Part shown: positions 46,607 to 55,497 of the stretch, piece by piece | How the letters are laid out: every line of letters begins with the position of its first letter | Numbering within the stretch: the stretch's first letter is position 1 | Source of the DNA: Klebsiella aerogenes KCTC 2190 | Lineage (GTDB): Bacteria; Pseudomonadota; Gammaproteobacteria; Enterobacterales; Enterobacteriaceae | DNA length: 64,000 bases | Direction: 5' to 3' | Assembly (NCBI RefSeq): GCF_000215745.1 | Contig: NC_015663.1 | Location: 3,844,001-3,908,000 of the forward strand | The notes under the pieces: model-generated | The model's input: only the letters and a program-made list of their open reading frames with translations | Databases searched by the model: none | Told to the model about the DNA's origin: nothing | Translations under genes and position numbers: made by a program

Positions 46607-48253
46607 ATGTCGAACAAACCGTTTGTTTATCAGGATCCTTTTCCGCTTAAAAAGGATGACACCGAGTATTATCTCCTCAGCAGTGATTACGTCTCCGTCG
46701 CCGAATTCGCCGGCCAGGAGGTTCTGAAGGTTGAACCCCAGGCGCTAACCTTACTGGCCCAACACGCGTTCCACGATGCCTCCTTTATGCTCCGCCCGGC
46801 ACATCAGCAGCAGGTCGCAGATATCCTCAACGACCCGGAAGCCAGCGAAAACGACAAATACGTCGCGCTGCAATTCCTGCGTAACTCCGATATCGCCGCT
46901 AAAGGCATTCTGCCGACCTGTCAGGATACCGGCACCGCGATCATTATGGGCAAAAAGGGACAGCGCGTATGGACCGGCGGCGGCGATGAAGCCGCGCTGG
47001 CGCAGGGCGTGTACAACACCTATATCCAGGACAATCTGCGTTACTCGCAGAACGCGCCGCTGGATATGTATAAAGAGGTTAACACCGGTACCAACCTGCC
47101 GGCGCAGATCGATCTTTATGCTACCGATGGCGATGAGTATAAATTCCTCTGTATCGCCAAGGGCGGCGGCTCCGCTAACAAAACGTATCTCTACCAGGAA
47201 ACGAAAGCGTTAATCACCCCGGCGAAGCTGAAAAACTACCTCGTCGAGAAGATGCGCACCCTCGGCACCGCAGCCTGTCCGCCGTACCATATCGCCTTTG
47301 TGATTGGCGGCACCTCTGCGGAAGCGACGCTGAAGACGGTAAAACTGGCCTCGACCAAATACTACGATGGCCTACCGACCGAAGGTAACGAACATGGCCA
47401 GGCGTTCCGCGATGTGCAACTGGAGCAAGAGCTGCTGCTGGAAGCGCAGAACCTCGGCCTCGGCGCGCAGTTCGGCGGGAAATACTTCGCCCACGATATC
47501 CGCGTAGTCCGCCTGCCGCGTCACGGCGCTTCCTGTCCGGTGGGGATGGGGGTCTCCTGTTCCGCCGACCGTAACATTAAAGCCAAAATTAACCGTCAGG
47601 GGATCTGGCTGGAAAAACTGGAGAGCAACCCAGGCAAATATATCCCTGAGCACCTGCGTCAGGCCGGTGAAGGCGAAGCGGCAAAGGTGAACCTCAATCA
47701 GCCGATGAGCGAGATTCTGGCGCTGCTGTCGCAGTATCCGGTGTCGACTCGTCTGTCGCTGAGCGGCACGATCATCGTGGCCCGCGATATTGCCCATGCC
47801 AAGCTGAAAGAGCTTATCGATAACGGCGAAGCGCTGCCGCAGTATGTCAAAGATCATCCGATTTACTACGCCGGCCCGGCGAAGACGCCGGATGGTTACG
47901 CCTCCGGTTCTCTGGGGCCGACGACCGCTGGCCGCATGGACTCGTATGTCGATCTGCTGCAATCGCACGGGGCGAGTAAAATCATGCTGGCTAAGGGTAA
48001 CCGTAGCCAGCAGGTGACCGATGCCTGCCATAAACACGGCGGTTTCTATCTCGGTAGTATCGGCGGCCCGGCGGCGGTTCTCGCGCAACAGAGTATCCGC
48101 AGCCTTGAGTGCGTGGCTTATCCGGAGCTGGGAATGGAAGCTATCTGGAAAATCGAAGTGGAAGATTTCCCGGCCTTTATCCTCGTTGATGATAAAGGTA
48201 ACGACTTCTTCCAGCAGATCCAGACGTCGCAGTGCTCGCGCTGCGTGAAGTAA
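46607..48253 (+). CDS. fumA: Class I fumarase A
   Basis: Oxygen-sensitive [4Fe-4S] fumarate hydratase of the TCA cycle, 548 residues, matching E. coli FumA in length. Conserved cluster cysteines lie in [26 protein letters not shown] and [16 protein letters not shown]. The substrate region is [33 protein letters not shown] precedes the ATG. Its own terminator, six bases past the stop, is broken by the IS. Confidence 0.97.
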   Translation: MSNKPFVYQDPFPLKKDDTEYYLLSSDYVSVAEFAGQEVLKVEPQALTLLAQHAFHDASFMLRPAHQQQVADILNDPEASENDKYVALQFLRNSDIAAKGILPTCQDTGTAIIMGKKGQRVWTGGGDEAALAQGVYNTYIQDNLRYSQNAPLDMYKEVNTGTNLPAQIDLYATDGDEYKFLCIAKGGGSANKTYLYQETKALITPAKLKNYLVEKMRTLGTAACPPYHIAFVIGGTSAEATLKTVKLASTKYYDGLPTEGNEHGQAFRDVQLEQELLLEAQNLGLGAQFGGKYFAHDIRVVRLPRHGASCPVGMGVSCSADRNIKAKINRQGIWLEKLESNPGKYIPEHLRQAGEGEAAKVNLNQPMSEILALLSQYPVSTRLSLSGTIIVARDIAHAKLKELIDNGEALPQYVKDHPIYYAGPAKTPDGYASGSLGPTTAGRMDSYVDLLQSHGASKIMLAKGNRSQQVTDACHKHGGFYLGSIGGPAAVLAQQSIRSLECVAYPELGMEAIWKIEVEDFPAFILVDDKGNDFFQQIQTSQCSRCVK

Positions 48254-48258
48254 ACGAG

Positions 48259-48269
48259 ACCGCCCTTCG
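48259..48269 (+). terminator. Left half of the split fumA terminator, with target duplication
   Basis: ACCGCCC (48259-48265) plus TTCG (48266-48269). The matching arm GGGCGGT and T run lie at 49715-49725 after the IS. Rejoined they give a 7-bp stem with TTCG tetraloop and T tail. Confidence 0.92.
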
Positions 48270-48271
48270 TG

Positions 48272-48320
48272 AACTGCACCCAAAAAGTTGGACACCCAAC
48301 GAAGTAAGGTGCAGTTTTTT
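48272..48320 (+). promoter_or_regulatory. Terminator-like hairpin at the IS left end
   Basis: AACTGCACC (48272-48280) pairs with GGTGCAGTT (48308-48316), enclosing a smaller stem GTTGG/CCAAC. A run of six T (48315-48320) leads directly into the orfA ATG. The right arm also covers the TAAGG ribosome site of orfA. It should stop or block translation of transcripts entering from fumA. Confidence 0.7.
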
Positions 48321-48842
48321 ATGAGCAAGTATTCTCTCAACTTTAAGCTTGAGGTTGTGCAGCACTATCTTTCCGGGCTGGAAGGGCAGAAAGCGACTGC
48401 AAAGCGTTTTGGTATCGACCACAGTGCCGTTCGTAAGTGGACGGCTGCCTGGAAGCTTCATGGCGAAGCCGGACTTATAACCCGTCATTTCACCTATTCT
48501 CCTGCCTTTAAAGAGTCCGTTATCCTGCATATGCGTGAACACCGGCTGTCTGTTCGCGAAGTCTGTGCAAAATTTACTATCCCTGCTTTTTCCACTGTTT
48601 GTCAGTGGGAACGACTGTATGATGAAGGCGGATTAGAAGCCCTTACTGATAGCCGACGCAGGAAAAAAACGATGCCAGAACGCCCTGAAAATCACCCGAC
48701 TCCTCCTTCGCAGGCTCCCCTTGCCCCGGATGAACGAGAGGAACTTGAACAACTGCGTACTGAAGTGGCATATCTAAAAAAGCTGCAGGCCTTACTCAGG
48801 GAAAGAAGCACGTCAAAACGCGGGATAAAGCGCAGGTCGTGA
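48321..48842 (+). CDS. IS3-family transposase OrfA
   Basis: 173 residues. Helix-turn-helix regions at about 10-45 (HYLSGLEGQKATAKRFGIDHSAVRKW) and a second at about 70-100 recognise the IS ends; a leucine-zipper-like stretch LEQLRTEVAYLKKLQALL near 137-156 allows multimerisation. ATG follows the T run; an upstream in-frame TTG is not needed. Ends overlap orfB by three bases. Confidence 0.9.
   Translation: MSKYSLNFKLEVVQHYLSGLEGQKATAKRFGIDHSAVRKWTAAWKLHGEAGLITRHFTYSPAFKESVILHMREHRLSVREVCAKFTIPAFSTVCQWERLYDEGGLEALTDSRRRKKTMPERPENHPTPPSQAPLAPDEREELEQLRTEVAYLKKLQALLRERSTSKRGIKRRS
48776..48782 (+). promoter_or_regulatory. Programmed -1 frameshift site (A6G)
   Basis: A AAA AAG read in the orfA frame. 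After a -1 slip the frame stays open through AAGLTQGKKHVKTRDKAQVV into OrfB, giving the OrfAB transposase. Confidence 0.82.
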
Positions 48843-49678
48843 ATGAGTTAAGGCCGGAGTTCCCTCTTGCACGTCTGTTAAAAGCGGCAGGGCTGGCGAG
48901 AAGTACGTTTTACTGGCAACTGGCCAGCGGTAAAAAACCAGACAAATATGCCAGTGATAAGTGGCAGATTTTAACGCTGTTCCATAAACATAAAGGCCGG
49001 TATGGATACAGGAGAATCACGCTGGCTGGCCGCCGGGAAGGAAGCTTACTGAACCATAAAACAGTTCAGAGGCTAATGAATGAGTTAGATTTAACTTGCT
49101 GTATCAGAAAGAAGAAATACAACTCTTACAGAGGCCGGTACGGGAAAGTTGCGGGTAATGTGCTGAACCGGCAGTTCAGTGCGGATAAGCCCAACCAGAA
49201 GTGGGTAACAGATGTCACGGAATTTAAAATCAACGGGGAAAAACTGTATCTGTCTCCGGTTCTGGATCTGTATAACGGAGAAATAGTGGCATACCAGATG
49301 GCGTCCCGTCCTCTGCAGTCGATGGTGGATGAGATGCTGTCAAAAGCGCTGTCGGTACTGGGCAAAGACGAATATCCGCTACTGCACTCAGATCAGGGCT
49401 GGCAGTACCAGATGGCGAATTATCAGAAGAGACTTAAGGACAGCGGTCTGAAACAGAGCATGTCAAGAAAGGGAAACTGTCACGACAATGCAGTAATGGA
49501 AAGCTTCTTCGGTACGCTGAAGACTGAATGCTTTTACTTGACGGAGCATAAGAATATCAGTGAGTTGCGCATGGCTATCGATGAGTACATCCACTATTAC
49601 AACCATGAAAGAATAAAACAAAAGCTAAAAGGCCTGAGTCCGGTAGAGTACCGAACACAGGCCCTGATAGCCGCTTAA
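48839..49678 (+). CDS. IS3-family transposase OrfB (DDE integrase)
   Basis: 279 residues. HTH_21-like segment LFHKHKGRYGYRRITLA, then the retroviral-type catalytic core with first Asp in WVTDVTEFKI, second Asp in LLHSDQGWQYQ and Glu in DNAVMESFFGTLKTE, 35 residues after the second Asp as in D,D(35)E enzymes. Nominal start is GTG overlapping the orfA stop; the active protein is made by frameshifting. Uninterrupted. Confidence 0.93.
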   Translation: MNELRPEFPLARLLKAAGLARSTFYWQLASGKKPDKYASDKWQILTLFHKHKGRYGYRRITLAGRREGSLLNHKTVQRLMNELDLTCCIRKKKYNSYRGRYGKVAGNVLNRQFSADKPNQKWVTDVTEFKINGEKLYLSPVLDLYNGEIVAYQMASRPLQSMVDEMLSKALSVLGKDEYPLLHSDQGWQYQMANYQKRLKDSGLKQSMSRKGNCHDNAVMESFFGTLKTECFYLTEHKNISELRMAIDEYIHYYNHERIKQKLKGLSPVEYRTQALIAA

Positions 49679-49710
49679 TATAAACCGTCCAACATTATGG
49701 GGTCAGTTCA

Positions 49711-49725
49711 TTCGGGGCGGTTTTT
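49711..49725 (+). terminator. Right half of the split fumA terminator
   Basis: Second TTCG copy, then GGGCGGT and a T run. Alone it cannot form the hairpin. Confidence 0.9.
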
Positions 49726-49739
49726 GTTTGGGCCGCTTA

Positions 49740-49758
49740 GCGGCACGAACGACCAAAA
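49740..49758 (+). promoter_or_regulatory. SoxS/MarA/Rob box of fumC
   Basis: GCGGCACGAACGACCAAAA fits the marbox/soxbox pattern AYnGCACnnWnnRYYAAAY at all but the first and last of its fixed positions. It lies 84 bp upstream of the fumC ATG and 29 bp beyond the IS end. fumC is a known SoxRS target in E. coli. Confidence 0.72.
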
Positions 49759-49842
49759 CAACTAATAAATCTGGTTAATACTTAATCCTTTAAGCAGGTG
49801 AGCTTTGTCGCTATGACGCACTTTGAATCCAAGGAGAAAGTA

Positions 49843-51243
49843 ATGACAACGCATCGCAGTGAAAAAGACTCGATGGGCGCAATCGACGTCCCGGCCGATA
49901 AACTTTGGGGCGCGCAGACCCAGCGCTCGCTTGAGCATTTCCGTATCTCAACGGAGAAAATGCCTGATGAATTGATCTATGCGCTGGCGCTGACCAAGCG
50001 AGCGGCGGCGAAGGTTAACCAGGACCTGGGCTTGCTGGCGGCGGACAAAGCGGACGCCATCATCGCTGCCGCAGATGAAGTCCTTGCCGGCAAGCATGCG
50101 CAGGAGTTTCCGTTAGCTATCTGGCAAACCGGCTCCGGTACCCAAAGCAACATGAATATGAACGAAGTGCTGGCAAACCGTGCGAGCGAGTTGCTTGGCG
50201 GCGAGCGCGGCATGGCGCGCAAAATTCATCCCAATGATGACGTCAATAAAAGCCAGAGCTCGAATGATGTTTTTCCAACAGCCATGCACGTCGCGGCGCT
50301 AATCGCGCTGCGCGAAAAGCTGATCCCGCAGCTACAGGCGCTGCGGGCCACGCTACAGGAAAAGTCGCTGGCCTTCGGTGACATCGTTAAAATTGGCCGC
50401 ACGCACCTACAGGACGCTACGCCGCTGACGTTAGGGCAGGAGATCTCCGGTTGGGTCGCGATGCTGGAACATAATCTCCGCCATATTGAACACAGCCAGC
50501 CGCATCTCGCTGAGCTGGCGCTGGGCGGTACGGCGGTTGGCACCGGCTTGAATACGCACCCGGAATATGCGGTGCGGGTGGCGGCGGAACTGGCGTCGCT
50601 TAGCGGACTGCCGTTCGTCACCGCGCCAAACAAATTTGAAGCGCTGGCCACCGTGGATGCGCTGGTTCATGCCCACGGCGCGCTGAAGGGGCTGGCGGCT
50701 TCGCTAATGAAAATCGCCAATGATGTGCGCTGGCTGGCCTCCGGGCCGCGCTGCGGCATCGGTGAGATCGCCATTCCGGAGAACGAACCAGGATCCTCCA
50801 TTATGCCCGGCAAGGTCAACCCGACGCAGTGCGAAGCGTTGACCATGCTATGCTGCCAGGTGATGGGTAACGACGTGGCGGTGAATATCGGCGGTGCGTC
50901 AGGGAACTTTGAGCTTAACGTCTATCGGCCAATGGTCATCCACAACTTCCTGCAGTCGGTACGCCTGCTGGCGGATGGCATGGAGAGCTTTAATGAGCAC
51001 TGCGCGGTGGGCATTGAGCCGAACCGCGAGCGAATCAACCAGTTGCTGAATGAGTCGCTGATGCTGGTGACCGCGCTCAATACCCATATCGGCTACGATA
51101 AGGCAGCGGAGATCGCCAAAAAAGCGCACCATGAAGGGCTGACGCTGAAAGCCGCCGCGCTGTCGCTTGGTTACCTGACGGAAGCCGAATTCGACAGCTG
51201 GGTGCGCCCGCAGGATATGGTAGGCAGCCTGGCTACTCGCTAG
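49843..51243 (+). CDS. fumC: Class II fumarase C
   Basis: Iron-free, oxidation-resistant fumarase, 466 residues (467 in E. coli). Superfamily signature [11 protein letters not shown], substrate sites [25 protein letters not shown] and [16 protein letters not shown] with the catalytic His. The ATG after AAGGAGAAAG is chosen over upstream in-frame codons. It replaces FumA under iron limitation or superoxide stress. The last 11 bases overlap convergent tus. Confidence 0.97.
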   Translation: MTTHRSEKDSMGAIDVPADKLWGAQTQRSLEHFRISTEKMPDELIYALALTKRAAAKVNQDLGLLAADKADAIIAAADEVLAGKHAQEFPLAIWQTGSGTQSNMNMNEVLANRASELLGGERGMARKIHPNDDVNKSQSSNDVFPTAMHVAALIALREKLIPQLQALRATLQEKSLAFGDIVKIGRTHLQDATPLTLGQEISGWVAMLEHNLRHIEHSQPHLAELALGGTAVGTGLNTHPEYAVRVAAELASLSGLPFVTAPNKFEALATVDALVHAHGALKGLAASLMKIANDVRWLASGPRCGIGEIAIPENEPGSSIMPGKVNPTQCEALTMLCCQVMGNDVAVNIGGASGNFELNVYRPMVIHNFLQSVRLLADGMESFNEHCAVGIEPNRERINQLLNESLMLVTALNTHIGYDKAAEIAKKAHHEGLTLKAAALSLGYLTEAEFDSWVRPQDMVGSLATR

Positions 51244-52165
51244 CCAGCCACAGATGCAGGCGCGGAATCAGCAATCTCAACGACTGCGCCTGCGGTTTGT
51301 GGCGATACTGCACGTTATCGGCATCGTAGTTCAATAGCTCGCCGAGGTCCGGCACGCTCACCCCGTGTGTGCCTGAGATGAGCGCAATCAGCGGGCCGGG
51401 ACAGGCGTACTGCACCTGCTTCTGCTCGCCGGCATACCACACTCTGGCTATCGGCTGTACCTTGACCGGGCGTTTAATTTTCAATTTTGCCCGCTGCGGC
51501 AGGGCGGCGATATCCTGGAATTCCCGTTCCAGCTTGCTTTGCCACTGTTCGCGGGTCCAGGGCGGCACCGCGCGCGGCGATTGCAGACTCTTCTCTAACT
51601 GCATTAATACTTCATCGCGGGTCAGATTTTTAATCACATGCTTATTGGCCCAGCCGAAGCGGATGGTGCTGGGATCGCACAGCGGCGTCAGCGTACGATA
51701 GGCGCTGAGGGTAATCAGGCCGGGCAGGTGGCGGTGAACCCATTCGAAACGCGCGGCGGCCGGCAATCCGGAATCGACGGTGACGATTTTCTCAAACGCC
51801 GCTTTCAGCGCGTTAATGGCGCTGATTTTCTCCAGCAGCTCTGCCTGCTGTTGCGTATCAACCGCCAGGCAAATCGCCCCAGGCAGGCGTACCGCCGCCT
51901 TGCTGCTGCGGTTTTCCGATTGCTGCTGAATAAACAGATGGCTGTAGTGCCTGAGCGCCATCTCCAGCGCGCTTTGGCCGACGTGCTGCGTGACCTGAAT
52001 GGTATCCAGCGGCGCGTGCTCCGCCTCTTTGCTCACCGCCGGCAATTCGAAAACCCGCGCCGCCAGCAGGCGGCAGCGGCTCAGCGATGCTTTGAAGGTT
52101 TGTAGCTCGCGCTCAAGCTCACGAAAGGTGTCATTTAAGCGCGCAACGAGGTCGTAGCTTGCCAT
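51233..52165 (-). CDS. tus: DNA replication terminus site-binding protein Tus
   Basis: 310-residue monomer that binds Ter sites and stops replication forks from one side by blocking DnaB helicase. [20 protein letters not shown] and the DNA-binding central part ([41 protein letters not shown]) match E. coli Tus. The Ter site directly upstream makes autoregulation likely. It lies downstream of rstB, as in K-12. Confidence 0.96.
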   Translation of the reverse strand: MASYDLVARLNDTFRELERELQTFKASLSRCRLLAARVFELPAVSKEAEHAPLDTIQVTQHVGQSALEMALRHYSHLFIQQQSENRSSKAAVRLPGAICLAVDTQQQAELLEKISAINALKAAFEKIVTVDSGLPAAARFEWVHRHLPGLITLSAYRTLTPLCDPSTIRFGWANKHVIKNLTRDEVLMQLEKSLQSPRAVPPWTREQWQSKLEREFQDIAALPQRAKLKIKRPVKVQPIARVWYAGEQKQVQYACPGPLIALISGTHGVSVPDLGELLNYDADNVQYRHKPQAQSLRLLIPRLHLWLASE

Positions 52166-52173
52166 GTTTACCG

Positions 52174-52196
52174 CCTTAGTTACAACATACTATTTG
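52174..52196 (-). promoter_or_regulatory. Ter replication-arrest site (TerB-like)
   Basis: Minus-strand AGTATGTTGTAACTAA matches the Ter core. It begins eight bases upstream of the tus ATG, as TerB does in E. coli. From the known polarity (the conserved G near the 5' end marks the blocking face) forks moving from high to low coordinates should be arrested. Confidence 0.9.
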
Positions 52197-52209
52197 AGTA
52201 TAAACTATA

Positions 52210-52229
52210 CGCAGGCCGTAACGCCTGCG
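52210..52229 (-). terminator. Hairpin after rstB
   Basis: A 7-bp stem (CGCAGGC arm, 6-base loop) just past the rstB stop, followed by TATAGTTTATA; weak terminator before the Ter site. Confidence 0.5.
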
Positions 52230-52238
52230 CAAGTTCGG

Positions 52239-53540
52239 CTAAGCAGAAGTAAAAGCGGGAAGCTGGTGGTAAATAGGCCAGCTGAAAATGAACGCCGCGC
52301 CGCCGAGCGAGCTTTCGTCGCAGCGGACTTCACCGGCCATTGCCTGGGCAATACTGTGTACGATAGCCAGCCCCAGGCCGCAGCCGCCGGTGGCGCGATC
52401 GCGGCTGGGATCGAGACGGACAAACGGCTCGAATACCCGTTCGCGTTCCTCAAGGGCGATACCCGGGCCATCATCTTCCACGCGCAGCGTCGCCCGTGAA
52501 CCGGCCAGCGACAGGCTGATATGAATATGTTGATGGCTGTAGCGCAGAGCATTATTGACCAGATTATCCAGCACGCGCTCCATTAAACGCATATCCAGCG
52601 CACCGTAGTCGCCCGCCGTAAGCTGGCGCAACGCGACTTCACGCTGCGGATTGACCAGCTGAATATCTTCGACGTGCGCGCGGATCCAGGCCGGGAAATC
52701 CGGGGTGGTCAGGTTGAGTTCGTTCTGCGGGCGATCGAGGCGCGCGTAGGTGAGCAGTTCTTCAATCAGCGCTTCCAGTTGCCCGATATCGCGATTGAGA
52801 GCCTGCGACTCCGCCTCGGTCAGATTTTCGCTCATCTCCAGGCGATAGCGCAGGCGCACCAGCGGCGTGCGCAATTCATGGGCGATACCGTCAATAAGCT
52901 GTTTTTTACTGGCTATCAGGGCGTTGATATTATCGGCCATCTGGTTAAAGGCTACGCCGAGTCGCTCGAAGCTCGACATGCTATCGAAATGAATGCGCTC
53001 GCTAAAATGGCCTTCGCCGAAGCGCTGTGCGGCGGTTTCGATTCGCAACATATCCTGCCAGTGCGGACGCATCCAGATAAACACCGGGAACGCCAGTGAA
53101 ATAGCGATAAACGCCATCAGTGCGACGTCCAGCAGGCGCATCTCATGCAAAAAATAGAGATAGGGCACCGGGCCGACTGACAATACGTAATGGCTGCGCG
53201 GGATGCGTTGAATAAAGGTGTACTGATCGTCCAGCGCCACGATATCGCCCGCGCGCAGGTGCTGCATCGAGCTTTCCGAGAGCTTGAATTTGCTTAACGG
53301 TTCAATGTGCAGATCGAAAGAGAGGTTGAGGTCCAGCTCTTTCAGCGTGTTGCTCCAGTCGCGCGGGGGGATCTCGCGCAGTTCGCTGCGCATCAGATAC
53401 AGCGAGCTTTTCATCAGATCGTCCAGCGACTGGCGTCCGGCGCGCTCGGCGGTGAATTTATACACCAGGCCGACCAGCATGGTCATGACCAGGAAGCAGA
53501 CGAACAGCAAAAGGTAAAACTGCACAAACAGTTTTTTCAT
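52239..53540 (-). CDS. rstB: Sensor histidine kinase RstB
   Basis: 433-residue inner membrane kinase. Two membrane helices (about 4-26 and 134-155) flank a periplasmic sensor. A HAMP region leads to the HisKA box DGIAHELRTPLVRLRY, then N box LVNNALRYS, G1 EDDGPGI and G2 GCGLGLAIVHS. It phosphorylates RstA; the pair belongs to the PhoPQ-linked network in E. coli. Unlike K-12, it does not follow rstA directly, so it needs its own promoter in the 190 bp upstream or read-through across an opposite gene. Confidence 0.96.
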   Translation of the reverse strand: MKKLFVQFYLLLFVCFLVMTMLVGLVYKFTAERAGRQSLDDLMKSSLYLMRSELREIPPRDWSNTLKELDLNLSFDLHIEPLSKFKLSESSMQHLRAGDIVALDDQYTFIQRIPRSHYVLSVGPVPYLYFLHEMRLLDVALMAFIAISLAFPVFIWMRPHWQDMLRIETAAQRFGEGHFSERIHFDSMSSFERLGVAFNQMADNINALIASKKQLIDGIAHELRTPLVRLRYRLEMSENLTEAESQALNRDIGQLEALIEELLTYARLDRPQNELNLTTPDFPAWIRAHVEDIQLVNPQREVALRQLTAGDYGALDMRLMERVLDNLVNNALRYSHQHIHISLSLAGSRATLRVEDDGPGIALEERERVFEPFVRLDPSRDRATGGCGLGLAIVHSIAQAMAGEVRCDESSLGGAAFIFSWPIYHQLPAFTSA

Positions 53541-53730
53541 TAATCATCACCGGTCATTAACTGGGTTATCTCGCAACAAAAGATTCTACAGGAGAAGGAT
53601 CCCGCTCGGCAAAGTTCTCACCGACGCGCCAGGCCGAATGACCGAGAGCCATTTTAAGCCGGCTGCCCGTCCTGTCACGTGCCAGCCTCTCTGTTAATTT
53701 AAGCGCCCCAAAAATGATGGAGAGCGCCAG

Positions 53731-54312
53731 ATGACTAAGCCCGTGTATTTGCATACTGATAATGATGTTGAGATTTTAAAAACCTTCGATATGGTTCTGA
53801 GCCATATGCAGGCGATCGCCGACCCTTATCAGTGGAAGTGGGTGATTACCGGCTGGCACAGCATCCTGCAGAACGCGATGGTGTTGGCGCTGTGTCAGGG
53901 CAATGACTTTCTGGTCTACCTGTTCGACGGTAAAGCGTCGACTCGCGCGATCTACGAGCAAATTTATAACGACGATTTTTCCAACATCGACAAGCTGCAG
54001 CTACCGTCCTTTATGACGCTATACCGTGCGACAAGGGAGAACAGCGGATTCGCACCCAGCGAAGACTGTGCGGTGGCGGTGGACAAGCTTCACCAGCTGC
54101 GCAATGATTTCATTCACTATCATCCGCGAGGTTGGAGTCTACAGGTCGATGGTTTACCGCAATGGATTCTGGCGAGCGGCGAACTGCTGGATCATTTCCT
54201 CGCCAGCGGTGAGGTCGTACGCTGGTATGGCGAAGACGATGAAATGGCATTCAGAGAGAAATACGCTGAATTTCAAGACCGACTACACGGCGTGATGTCG
54301 GTCTATTCCTGA
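53731..54312 (+). CDS. Uncharacterised HEPN-like protein inserted between rstB and rstA
   Basis: 193 residues, mostly helical. The core YQWKWVITGWHSILQNAMVLAL and the motif KLHQLRNDFIHYHPRGWSL fit HEPN-superfamily proteins: R124-N-x-x-x-H129 is the Rx4H signature that in active members cuts RNA. No nucleotidyltransferase (MNT) partner, membrane helix or signal peptide is visible. GGAGAG precedes the ATG. It runs convergent to rstA, with only six bases between stops and no terminator, and divergent from rstB. I do not know a characterised orthologue; the RNase role is inference from the motif. Confidence 0.75.
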   Translation: MTKPVYLHTDNDVEILKTFDMVLSHMQAIADPYQWKWVITGWHSILQNAMVLALCQGNDFLVYLFDGKASTRAIYEQIYNDDFSNIDKLQLPSFMTLYRATRENSGFAPSEDCAVAVDKLHQLRNDFIHYHPRGWSLQVDGLPQWILASGELLDHFLASGEVVRWYGEDDEMAFREKYAEFQDRLHGVMSVYS

Positions 54313-54318
54313 CGCGGA

Positions 54319-55035
54319 TTAATTATCCCAGGCATGCGGGGCGAACAAATAGCCTTTGTTGCGCACCGTCTTGATGCGGTAGGGCTCGGTGGCGTTGTCG
54401 AGCAGTTTTTTACGCAGGCGTGAAATCGCGACATCGACGCTGCGATCCATGCCGTCGTAGCTGACGCCGCGGAGATTTTTCAACAGCGCATCGCGATCCA
54501 TAATCTGCCCGGCATGGGTCGCCAGCTCCCACAGCAGGTCAAAATCGGCGGTGGACAAAGCAACGTTGTCGCCGCCGAGCAATACCTGACGGTTAACCGG
54601 GTCGATCGACAGCGAACCAAAGACAATGGCTTTATGCGGCGTCAGGGTTGCGGGAGCGGGCATCGACGGCGAAGTCACGTGCTGGCGCAGATGCAAACGT
54701 AAGCGGGCCAGCAGCACCGCAGGTGGGGTGGTTTTGAGGATATAATCACTGGCGCCCATCTCCAGCGACAGAATATGGTTCATATCGCTATCGAGCGAGG
54801 TCAGCAACACGATAGGCCCCTGCCACTGGCTGCGCAGGTCGCGGCACAGCGTCATCCCGTCTTTGCCAGGCAGCATGATATCCAGCAGTACCAGATCGGG
54901 TTGTTCACGAGCAATAACCTCTTCGGCCCGGTCGCCGCGCGGCTCAACAACCACGTCCATATCATGCTTTCCCAGATAGGCGGCGATAAGCGCGCCAACT
55001 TCGGGCTCATCCTCAACAAAAACGATCTTATTCAT
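54319..55035 (-). CDS. rstA: Response regulator RstA (OmpR family)
   Basis: 238 residues. Receiver domain with acidic EDEP, phospho-acceptor D52 in LVLLDIMLPG, Thr in LLTSLDS and Lys in DYILKTTPP; C-terminal winged helix (ALSTADFDLLWELATHAGQ; YDGMDRSVDVAISRLRKKLLD). Candidate PhoP box upstream. Downstream on the same transcript comes the antisense of the HEPN-like gene, then rstB. Confidence 0.96.
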   Translation of the reverse strand: MNKIVFVEDEPEVGALIAAYLGKHDMDVVVEPRGDRAEEVIAREQPDLVLLDIMLPGKDGMTLCRDLRSQWQGPIVLLTSLDSDMNHILSLEMGASDYILKTTPPAVLLARLRLHLRQHVTSPSMPAPATLTPHKAIVFGSLSIDPVNRQVLLGGDNVALSTADFDLLWELATHAGQIMDRDALLKNLRGVSYDGMDRSVDVAISRLRKKLLDNATEPYRIKTVRNKGYLFAPHAWDN

Positions 55036-55090
55036 ATCTTACGCGTATAAATTAAAAAGCTAACATACACCGCCCGCAAATTGCCTGCCA

Positions 55091-55107
55091 TTAATCTTTC
55101 ATAAACA
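55091..55107 (-). promoter_or_regulatory. Candidate PhoP box upstream of rstA
   Basis: Minus-strand TGTTTA-TGAAA-GATTAA resembles the PhoP direct repeat with 5-bp spacing (first half perfect). rstA is PhoP-activated in E. coli. No good -10 at the usual distance is seen. Confidence 0.45.
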
Positions 55108-55161
55108 AATGTTCTTCCGTTATGCTGGTGGAACATTGTTGTTCAAATGTTAAGGCATAAA

Positions 55162-55497
55162 ATGGGGCTGTTGATTAAAGCGCTGCTGGGAGCGCTGGTG
55201 GTGGTACTGATAGGCGTACTGTCAAAAACCAAAAATTACTATATTGCCGGTTTAATTCCGTTATTTCCGACCTTCGCGCTGATTGCCCATTATATCGTCG
55301 CCAGCGAGCGCGGCATTGAAGCGCTGCGCACGACTATTGTCTTCGGCATGTGGTCAATCATCCCGTATTTTATCTACTTACTTTCATTATGGTACTTCAC
55401 TGGCGTAATGCGCCTGCCTTACGCGCTGGCAGGCGCGGTGATCTGCTGGAGTCTGGCGGCCTGGTTGCTGATCCTCGGCTGGAGCCGTTTCCACTAG
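55162..55497 (+). CDS. ydgC: GlpM-family inner membrane protein YdgC
   Basis: 111 residues with four hydrophobic helices and the family stretch LSKTKNYYIAGLIPLFPTFALIAHY. Function unknown (GlpM of Pseudomonas affects alginate production). TAAGG precedes the ATG giving MGLLIKALLGA; divergent from rstA and overlapping folM at the 3' end by four bases. Confidence 0.9.
   Translation: MGLLIKALLGALVVVLIGVLSKTKNYYIAGLIPLFPTFALIAHYIVASERGIEALRTTIVFGMWSIIPYFIYLLSLWYFTGVMRLPYALAGAVICWSLAAWLLILGWSRFH

Larger units (their letters stand above)
48270..49710 (+). mobile_element. IS3-family insertion sequence (IS150-like, ISKpn1/IS1397 type)
   Basis: 1441 bp. The ends TGAACTGCACCCAAAAAGTT and (inverted) TGAACTGACCCCATAATGTT are imperfect inverted repeats. 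The 4-bp TTCG occurs at 48266-48269 and 49711-49714 as target duplication. Two overlapping transposase frames with an A6G slippery site are typical of IS3. The element looks intact and recent. IS1397 and ISKpn1 are known to enter hairpin-forming palindromic units; naming needs an ISfinder comparison. Confidence 0.94.

Noticed and set aside
47372..48340. 322-codon ORF opposite fumA running into the IS
   Set aside because: Antisense shadow; its start lies in the IS end, so it cannot be an ancestral gene.
54319..55035. Toxin-antitoxin pairing of the HEPN-like gene with a neighbour
   Set aside because: No MNT-type or other small antitoxin gene is adjacent; both neighbours are the core rstA and rstB genes.
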